The notes under the pieces were generated by a model. That model ran no database searches. It was not told the DNA's origin and saw nothing but the letters and a program-made list of their open reading frames with translations. This document shows, in pieces, positions 56,069 through 64,000 of a stretch of DNA of 64,000 bases. The position numbers and the translations under genes were made by a program. The stretch lies in NCBI GenBank assembly GCA_900642245.1, contig CAAAJI010000002.1, positions 499,070 to 563,069 on the forward strand, written 5' to 3'. Numbering within the stretch: the stretch's first letter is position 1; the number at the start of each line of letters is the position of its first letter. Origin of the DNA: Fragilaria radians. Its lineage: Eukaryota; Bacillariophyta; Fragilariophyceae; Fragilariales; Fragilariaceae.

Positions 56069-57875
56069 GAACATTCTGCTTTATACTTTGAGAGATGTTT
56101 ACAAATTTGATAAAGCAATTCTTCCTTTCTGATTGATAAATTGTGGAGAAATCTCAATTACGGAAGGAACATGTGACCAATTCACTGCTTAGTTGTTGAG
56201 CCATTGGAATGAATACTGAAAGAAAGGGTTACATGACCATAACCTGAATGGTGAATTGTGTTGTATTATTAAGTAGAGTTTACTTTTCTCCATATTATTC
56301 TTTTGACAAGTCTTGACACTTACGTGTTATGATCAATTGGAAATCCTCAAAGTATGTGGTGTCAGATTCGTGTAGAAAAGATTTTTGAATGTGTACCATT
56401 CAATTTTATTATTGGCAATTCTTTGGTTGAAGTATCTTGTTAAAGTCATGGTTGGTACTGGTTGAGTGAGATCACAAGATCCAATTATGAAAACATTGAA
56501 GTCCGTTTCTTTCCCTGTCTCCAACTCATCAATTGATCTGTTGCAAAGAAACTCCAACAATATGTTACCAACACTTCGAGCCATTTATGCTCTTTCCTTG
56601 GTTGAAACTATATCAACAAATATTCTTTCACCCAGAAAATTGGTAATTCCAATGCAAACTTTGTCAATGCTTTTCTGCCTTGCTAGCACCAAACTATCCA
56701 CATAACATTAAATTGAATGCCCGAAAATTTGATGCAAATTATTGTTAACACAGCACTTCTTTGTAGTTGTGCAGTGAATTGCCTTATTTGTTTCCAGCGA
56801 TTGAATAACAGATAACTTAACTCCTGCCACAAACCCATTTGTTGCGGAAAAAACCTTTTCACATTCATTTGAAAGACACAATTGCGATTCTTTTCTTGCT
56901 TAAGTTGAATCCATTTTTGTGTGCCTTATTGATGCTAAAAAGGTTACCCCAAAGAGCAGGTAAATACCTAACGCTATTCAACCCGACATCCAAGGTAAAA
57001 CTGTCAACTTATTCTACTCTACACTTCAATTTTCCAAGTTACGGTCAAATGGACTTCCCGTTTCCAAAAGATCTCTTAAGGAATACCCTTTACGTCTGAA
57101 ACTAATATGATGATCAAGCTAAATCCTTGTTTCATTTAGATTTTGAAAATTGTCCCGATTGCTTTTCAAAATTTTAAGTATTCACATGCAACCTTGAAAA
57201 TATTGTATGAACCAAATATTGAGCCCCTTGATATTCATTTATGATTGCAAAGCAAATGTAATGACTTACAAGCCAAGCTTTTTTTAAAATTAAATTAATA
57301 TGCTATGATTAGCGGAGTCCTACCATACTTGTTCAGACTTTCAACATTCCTATCACATCTCCTAATGATAATTTTAATCAAGATTCAATCGCATACAGGA
57401 TCATAATCCAACGGTGCGTATTTGGGTTCATCTGACAATGTTTAGTATTGAACACTCCTGCTGCTCGTTACAACAGAATCTTATGTGCATCCCGAGAAAA
57501 CACACTTTTCCCAGATATCTCTTTGTACCTGATTGAAACTAATTTGTTCCTTACATCCTGTGACTCAGATTTTACAATAATGGTCAAGTAGGGGATCTGT
57601 TCTAAAGATCATATTTATTGATTTTATTACGTGTTTATCATGATCAAAGTTCCATGACGAGTGGAGAAGGGAAAATTAAGTTAGGATTACGCGCCATATG
57701 ATACCACGCGAACTTGATGTGCTAATTTAACAAAGAGATTCCATGCAAAACCATTTATCATATAAGGAGACAAAGCGCTTATCTTCAAATTTAACAGCCA
57801 TGGTTTTGTAAATGAAATGAAATTAATTACATCCATGGCATTTATATGTCTTCGATAATTATTCGGCCTGAAGTC
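56069..57875. other. Intergenic, no supported gene
   Basis: The minus strand from 56868 to 56333 has several overlapping short frames that together look like frameshifted coding sequence (for example LLEFLCNRSIDELETGKETD), but the family is not recognised. Mobile-element debris is likely. The remainder is AT-rich. Confidence 0.45.
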
Positions 57876-59135
57876 TCAATCAAATGCTACGATACTTGGG
57901 TTGGATGTTGATTCGAAGAACGGAACAGGTGCATTCCATATCACCCATTCTTCAGTCAATGGGTGCTTTAATCCAAGTGATGCTGCATGTAGACACATGG
58001 GCCGGAGGTTCGGTGGATGAAGAAAATGAAGCTCTTCTTCAATTTTTGGACTAGGAGATTGCGGAGAAACGGAATTTGGAATATATGTTCGTATAATATC
58101 ACGTAATCCACCGTTGGGTGCTGCGCATCCGTGAATCCCATAGGCAGGATCGCCTAAAATTGGATATCCAATGGCAGCGCAGTGTACACGTAATTGATGA
58201 GTGCGACCTGTTTCTGGTTCTAAGCGTATTCTTGTTATGGGGAGCGATGAGTCGTCAGGATGAAAGAAGCGTTCGATCACACGAAGAATTGTTTGACTTT
58301 CTTTTGGCTTCTTACGTCCTTGCTTTTTATATCCATTAAGCTTTAACTCCTCGATAAGCAATGCCATGGCTTCTTCAGACTTAGGTGTAGGAACTCTCAT
58401 AAATGGTGGATGCTCGTTATCTCGTTGAAGCGGTAAGTCTATCAATGCTGAATCAAATAAAACATGACCGCATACGATAGCCTCATATGTCTTATGCACT
58501 TTTCTTTCTCGAAAAGCCTCATTAAGCTTCCTTGTTATATCAAGGCTTCGTCCAAAGATGACAAGTCCAGACGTATCCATATCCAGTCGATTCACAATCA
58601 TGGATGAAGGACTATTATCATCAGGGCCCGCTGACGCTGGATTTCCTCCCCAATAATCTTTCCATACGAGATCTAATAGACTAGGATTCTTATTTATATC
58701 TGGAACACATAGAACTCCAGATGGCTTGTTAACTACAACAATGGAGTCATCGATGTAGATGACATTTAGCATCTGCTTTGAAAGAGATGATGTTGCTCGT
58801 TTGAGTGAATGCATGCGTTTAACTTGTTCTTCGTATTCGTTGACCAATCTTTTATTTGATACACCATTATTATTTGCTGGTTCATCCTTTTTAGTATTCT
58901 TGATGATGTGCTCCTCATTAGTCTTTGCTCCATGGGTGAACGAAGACTTCGGTGGAGATAAGTCTCGATGAAGATAAATTTGGCAGTGATTCAAGCTATC
59001 CGTCTCAAATACAAGTGATGCACGTTCTTGATTTGGCTGAATTAATGTTGACAGCTTCGATGATGTTTTTAACGTTAATGATGAAGGTAAATTAGACAAA
59101 ATCAAAACTCTGATTAGGTATTTACTGCACATCAT
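57876..59135 (-). CDS. RluA-family RNA pseudouridine synthase
   Basis: A 419-residue intact frame from an ATG at 59135. About 120 polar residues with a hydrophobic, acid-free start suggest organelle targeting. The catalytic domain begins VIYIDDSIVVVNKPSGVLCVP near 125-145. VNRLDMDTSGLVIFG (about 181-195) carries the catalytic Asp185 of the HRLDxxTSG motif, with Asn replacing His. PETGRTHQLRVH and YPILGDPAYG follow, and LHAASLGLKHP closes the fold. The enzyme isomerises uridine to pseudouridine in rRNA or tRNA. No S4 domain is visible. The insert KKQGRKKPKESQ near 284-295 is Lys-rich and may contact RNA. The target is not predictable from the sequence. Confidence 0.93.
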   Translation of the reverse strand: MMCSKYLIRVLILSNLPSSLTLKTSSKLSTLIQPNQERASLVFETDSLNHCQIYLHRDLSPPKSSFTHGAKTNEEHIIKNTKKDEPANNNGVSNKRLVNEYEEQVKRMHSLKRATSSLSKQMLNVIYIDDSIVVVNKPSGVLCVPDINKNPSLLDLVWKDYWGGNPASAGPDDNSPSSMIVNRLDMDTSGLVIFGRSLDITRKLNEAFRERKVHKTYEAIVCGHVLFDSALIDLPLQRDNEHPPFMRVPTPKSEEAMALLIEELKLNGYKKQGRKKPKESQTILRVIERFFHPDDSSLPITRIRLEPETGRTHQLRVHCAAIGYPILGDPAYGIHGCAAPNGGLRDIIRTYIPNSVSPQSPSPKIEEELHFLHPPNLRPMCLHAASLGLKHPLTEEWVIWNAPVPFFESTSNPSIVAFD

Positions 59136-60121
59136 TGATCTCTTGATGATGGTGGATAATTTTATGAGAGTTGTAGTTTTGGGAGTGAGTTATCACAGTA
59201 AATTTTGCAACTATTACTGGATACGAACAACCTACTTGCAATACGGTCTTTAGGATTACCCAACCATGCTTTTTTCCTTTCCTGACGAGTCCTTGGAGAT
59301 TATTGTACGAGTTGCGTTGTAAAAATAATCTTTTTTATATTGATTGCATGCATTAGGCCAAAGTAAATAGTGTTCCTTTACTTGTCAATACTAGACAATT
59401 CATGATGACTTTTTGAGTCTGCTTATTCATGAAATAGCAGTCATCAACCAAATTTCTCTCAGAGCAATGAATCATGGGGTATCAAAAATTGTTTCCTATG
59501 GTGAATTCGCGTTCATATAGGTTCATTTGTAAGTCAGCCGAAAAGTTCATTCCATTTTCCATAACTCCAGATGTGCAAAGTAAGTTATATAGACATTGTC
59601 ATATTTATTTCTCGTATGTAGGTATTGACTCATGTCTATAGGAGAATTTGTGGTAAAACTTAATTACATATTCGATAAGTCAGAGCAAAGCCACTGCCAT
59701 TCATTTCGAAATTACAAAACTTCTATGCCGGAAAAAGCTAAACAGGAATTCCATAACGCCAAAGAGTGTATTGAAAGCTTCCTTTGCTGCCTTACTGCTA
59801 ATATTGCATTCAATAAAAAAGTATTCCCAATAAATTCGGAGCATTGTTAAATGAAAAATTATTCCAGCCATCTATCTGCATACCTGAAGTTTGACAGGGA
59901 TTACTTCTGAGGGTTGGTGCCCCAAACTTCCACACATTCAAAGGAACAAGCCGTTTGTTCTGAAAACATTTACGGTTAGATTACGGTTTATGCCGTCTCA
60001 CACCAAAAAGAATCAGAATTCATGCGTTGACAAAAAAGAAAGAATTTCGGATTTGGGCTGTCAGTACGAGTGAGTGAAGAATCAGTTTCTGTCAAGATAG
60101 CATATCAAACGTTTGTGAAAA
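59136..60121. other. Intergenic between divergent genes, no gene seen
   Basis: Separates the start codons of the pseudouridine synthase and the protease genes, so promoters for both should lie here. No motif is recognised with confidence. Confidence 0.5.
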
Positions 60122-61483
60122 ATGAGATTCTTCGCTGCCTTTGTTTTTGTTTCGATGTCGACCTCTCTCAGTGTTGGTCTGCATAATAATAAAGAAGCCA
60201 TCTCAAATGTTCTTGATGCAAACTCGTTTGAGAACGAGTTGATGTCGATTCAATTTCACGAATGGATTGATACATATCACAAAGTGTACACTTGTGATCA
60301 TGCCAAAGTCAAACGTTTTGAGATTTGGAAGGAAAATCATGGTGTGTAACTTTATGATTCTTACATTTATAGGATATTCACGCTATGAAGGAATTGGACT
60401 TCCTGACGTTATATGTTTGACTCTTGCTAATGCTTCTATGCCCTTTAACAGCACGCATACAGGCACATAACAACCAAAATCCAAAACCAAGTTATCTTCT
60501 GGGACATAATGAATATTCTGATATGTCATTAGATGAATTTCGTGCACATTTTAAGTTGGGAAAGTACTTTCACCAATCTCCAGCAGCACCTAAGGTCGTA
60601 TCTGATCCTCAGCTCGCGGCGGATGTCCTAGGCTACTTGACTGAACTGGAACTGCCAGACTATACCAACTGGATTGCGCAAGGTGGTGTAACTCCTGTCA
60701 AGAATCAAGGTCAGTGCGGATCCTGCTGGGCTTTCAGTACTACTGGAGCATTGGAAGGCGCCAAGTTCATTCATACCGGAGAGCTCACTGCGTTATCGGA
60801 GCAAAACTTGATTGACTGCGATCATAAAGATCTTGGTTGTTCCGGAGGCCTGTAAGTTATTTTGCACTTCTAACGTTTACTCGAGTTTTCAGTTCGTTTT
60901 TCTAACTTTAACCTGGACTTTGCGTTTTTTGATGTTTAGGATGGACAATGCTTTCAAGTTTGACGAGAAGGGTGGTGGACTCTGTTCGGAAGAAGATTAT
61001 CCCTATGAAGCTGAAGTTGGAACTTGTAATACCAAATGTGTAGATGTTCCTGGATCTGTGGTGAAAACATTTGTGGATGTGCCTCCTTCCGACGAACGTG
61101 CGCTTCTTTCCGCAATTGCTATGCAACCAATTTCAGTGGCTATCCAGGCTGATCAGTTTTCTTTTCAATTTTATAAAACAGGAGTGTAAGTAATATTTCT
61201 ATGTAAAAAAAAAGAATGCTTCTTGGCTCACACTTAATAATTTTATTCTGCACTTTGAAGGTTGGATGATGATGATTGCGGTAAGGAGGGTGAAATTGAT
61301 CACGGTGTCTTGGCTGTCGGTTATGGAACAGATTTGGAAACACAGACTCCTTACTGGCTTGTCAAGAATTCCTGGGGTGCTACTTGGGGTGATTCTGGTT
61401 ATGTTAAAATTGCTCGGAATTCGACGAACGAATGGGGAATGTGCGCAATTTTGAAAATGGCTTCGTTTCCTATCGTTAAATAA
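60122..61483 (+). CDS. Papain-family (C1A, cathepsin L-like) cysteine protease precursor
   Basis: Four exons, 60122-60341, 60452-60851, 60940-61185 and 61261-61483, with introns of 110, 88 and 75 nt, give 362 residues. A signal peptide (about 1-19) and an I29-type inhibitory propeptide (FHEWIDTYHKVY, then GHNEYSDMSLDEF) precede the mature enzyme, which begins near YTNWIAQGGVTPVKNQGQCG. Catalytic residues are all present: Gln159, Cys165 in CGSCWAFS, His303 in DHGVLAVGYG and Asn325 in WLVKNSWG. GCSGGL spans the second splice junction. Expected site: lysosome-like vacuole or secreted. The Asp-rich stretch LDDDDCGKEGE just before the His is somewhat longer and more acidic than in typical cathepsins. 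Confidence 0.95.
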
Positions 61484-62770
61484 TCTGCACAGTTATCTGA
61501 TAGAATATATCAAAACTTAATTCCCAAAGTTAGATGAACTATATACCTAGTCGAAGCTCAAGGGTATCATTTACTTGTCTAGAGTGGTATATTGATAATA
61601 TGAAATCCGTCATTCAAAAGCTGTAGACTTTTAGTGATTTTCCATGCGGTCATAATAATTTGCTCGTAGAGCAGCTGATATGGACTTAGGAACAGATGAT
61701 TGCCGCAAAGGCGAAGCGAAATGCATCATTTGCACTTAGAATCTGATAGCGTTAGTTGAAGCAAAACAGTGGCTTTTCACTTAGTGTTTCAATTGGATGT
61801 TTAATACACTGTTTGCTCTAGCAATCAATTTATGTTCATCAAAATGTGATCCTAATAGATTTAGTTACTTTTTTTTTCATTTCATGAGTTGAATTATTGA
61901 GTAGGTCACAAATTTACAAACCCTGTTATTGCAGCTTGATGTCTAATATGAATTTTGCCAACATGCTACAAATTACGCTCAAAATGCCTTTACAAGTCTT
62001 TGGTGTTGTACAATAACTAGTTGATAATCACAAAACTGGCAAATGGGATTCAGAATATCCTAAAGGAAACGATTGAGAGAGTCCCATCAAACACCCTTCT
62101 GATTTTCTGGTGTTACCCAACATCAAATACTGAGGACAAATCAAAAAATTTCTAAGGAAATAGCAAAGTGGGAAAACTGTGGGAGGCATGACCATATGGG
62201 ATGAGGTCATTGTCTATCAATCACTCTGTTCAGTATCGTTGACATCAAATACTGTGGACTGAGACTAGTCTTTTTTTGTCAGATTCAAATTGATTCGTGG
62301 TTAGGGATCAGGACAAAATTTTCTCTGCCAGCAGTTTGGTGTTGAGGTAACCCACGTTCCGTTTATGTATGCATTGAAGCAAGACTAAATAAACAATGCA
62401 AACCAAGTCATAGATTTCCTGGCTTAGATATCAATGTATTGAAAATGGGTGCGGTGATTCATGTGTTCGAGCCTTCTTTGTTTTTGAGAAAACGTTGCCC
62501 ATCCTCCTCCTCCCGGGAACACATGAAAGACGATAGTTATGTGGGGAGGGGTTTCACAATACTTTACATGTCTATGTCAGGCTTCGTTGACAAATCATCG
62601 TATCACAAATTTGTGATTCCTTTATTCTCTACATCGTTCAAAGCAAATTATTGTAAGTACACCACAACGAAGAAGAGAGAAAGGGAAAGCTATCGCAAAA
62701 TTGACGACATGATGCTTTTTTCTTCAAGTTTAATTCTCACATTGCTTCTGAATTTTTTCTCGCTAGCAAA
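61484..62770. other. Intergenic, no supported gene
   Basis: The open frame 62439-62774 is not protein-like. Nothing else is recognised. Confidence 0.5.
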
Positions 62771-64000
62771 ATGATTTTGTTTATCAGAAATTTCTTGCTT
62801 GTGACTTTCTTTTGTCAATCAGACCTGTTTGAGAAAGTTCTGGCTAATCAGAATGAAAAGACGTACATTCATCTCGAGGTAGGTGTCCCTAATGCTCAAG
62901 AAAATATTCCTGAAAATCCCTAAACTCAATAGTTTGATCGCAGAATATTGCAGCGTGGAATCGTCGTCTTGGAGATAATTTTGTTCATTCTACCTACATG
63001 TCTTTCTCTATGTCAATGACGTATTCGATGTCGATGCCCTCGTCAATGCCAGTCCCAGTTGCTAGACCAGTAAAGCCGTTTCCAACCGTCACCCCAACAA
63101 TCAAGCCTATGTCACAAGTGCCCACGCGCTTAACACGATCACCTTCGTTCATAGTTTCAGAAGTGCCNNNNNNNNNNNNNNNNNNNNGATTTCCCGAGCA
63201 ATCTTCCGACCTCATCCGAAAGCACATCTAGCGTTCCTGTGATCCAAGGTCCAGTCACAGGGGCACCGATCTCGACGCACATGCCGACTACTAACACACC
63301 GATTATTAGTGACCCAACGACTTTACCTACACGAGAATTCGCCCCCCACGTTGATACAGAGTCTCCCACGCGCATCAACTTTCCATCTGCCCTTCCTTCA
63401 ATTGCTCCAGCTCAAACAACGAAAACCCCCAGTTCCGAAAGCATGATGCCAAGTGTAGTTGCCATTTCCTCTAGCCCTTCACAACTCCTTGCCCCAGTGG
63501 CATTTGAAACTACATCCCCAAGCATTGAACCTACTGTACAATCTAGCTTCGTGCCATCTGAGACAGCTCCAGCATCCAATCCACCTTCTCAAGCACCTAA
63601 TACATCGATTATTACTTTGTTTCCTTCCATTAAATTTGTTAATGATGATGATGCCAGTAATGACTCACCAGCACTGAGCAGCTTTCCAAGCTCAATGCCA
63701 ACACTTTCTTCCGCTCAAGACACTACAAGTCCAGTAAGCATTTCACAAGCTCCAATACCTCCAGTACCCATCCCAATCGCTGATACAACTATCATGCCAA
63801 GTACATATCCAACTAAGGCTGACGATTCCACAAGCCCTTCACAATTCCCTATTCCTGTGGCATCAAAGACGCAGTCGCCTAGTAGCAAACCCATTCCGCA
63901 ATCCAGTTTAAGACCATCCAATAAAGCTCCGGTATACATGCCAATTGTCACGGTACCTGTAAAGTCGGAGGAAACCCCTTCATTTGTGAATGACGATGAT
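62771..64000 (+). CDS. Secreted Ser/Thr/Pro-rich protein, 3' end beyond window
   Basis: Exon 1 (62771-62878) encodes a signal peptide (MILFIRNFLLVTFFCQS). A 65-nt intron (GTAGGT...CGCAG) leads to exon 2 at 62944, which begins NIAAWNRRLGDNFVHSTYMS and then runs as low-complexity SMSM-, PxP- and PS/PT-rich sequence to the window end. An assembly gap (63168-63187) interrupts it. Downstream of the gap the coding frame is the one reading DFPSNLPTSSES, open to 64000; this requires a true gap length of 1 modulo 3, so the 20 N are a placeholder. Proline- and serine-rich ectodomains of this kind occur in diatom cell-surface and frustule-associated proteins. No catalytic domain is visible within the window. 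Confidence 0.75.
63168..63187. other. Assembly gap (20 N) inside the Ser/Thr/Pro-rich gene
   Basis: Twenty N; the reading frame on either side shows the true length is different. Confidence 0.98.

Noticed and set aside
1..64000. CRISPR arrays, rRNA, bacterial operons, prophage or origin signals
   Set aside because: None is visible. The genome is eukaryotic, with introns and single-gene units; no tRNA-like cloverleaf was recognised by eye.

Overview
The window is nuclear DNA from a photosynthetic stramenopile, most likely a diatom. Evidence: a fucoxanthin chlorophyll a/c-binding protein gene with a secretory-type plastid presequence; short GT-AG introns (58-110 nt in the models below); AT-rich intergenic DNA; and diatom-type Copia and non-LTR retrotransposon remnants. 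Nothing looks bacterial or organellar. The species cannot be named from the sequence. Three runs of N (7185-7763, 21965-22253, 63168-63187) mark assembly gaps.

Layout. 1-2.4 kb: tandem copies of a roughly 0.9-1.1 kb repeat. 2.5-6.4 kb: a small unknown gene, a threonine aldolase and a METTL13-like methyltransferase. 6.6-8.3 kb: a roughly 175-bp tandem repeat around a gap. 8.7-12.0 kb: a STAND-like AAA ATPase gene carrying an in-frame stop and a frameshift. 12.2-20.4 kb: a mobile-element island, in which a plus-strand non-LTR retrotransposon sits inside the integrase region of an older minus-strand Copia element. 20.4-23.1 kb: TVP23 and an FCP light-harvesting gene. 23.1-26.9 kb: no recognisable gene. 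26.9-32.0 kb: an unusual SET-RRM-RS fusion gene, convergent with a carnitine-pathway-type dioxygenase. 33.1-35.4 kb: another copy of the long repeat, then a fucosyltransferase-like gene. 36.7-43.4 kb: a RING-H2 membrane protein and a seven-exon P5-type ATPase. 43.8-47.7 kb: a degenerate second Copia element and more long repeat. 48.2-56.1 kb: a DegT-type aminotransferase and a large soluble adenylyl cyclase (ADCY10-like). 57.9-64 kb: a RluA pseudouridine synthase, a papain-family protease and the start of a secreted Ser/Thr/Pro-rich protein.

The genes do not form one pathway; each appears to be independently transcribed. The strongest cross-locus pattern is the long repeat. At three of its four loci its GTGAAACTTTTTTAGTAG end faces a start codon about 90-240 bp away, so it may supply promoter sequence. 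Multi-exon models were built by hand from splice consensus plus reading-frame continuity and were not checked against transcripts.
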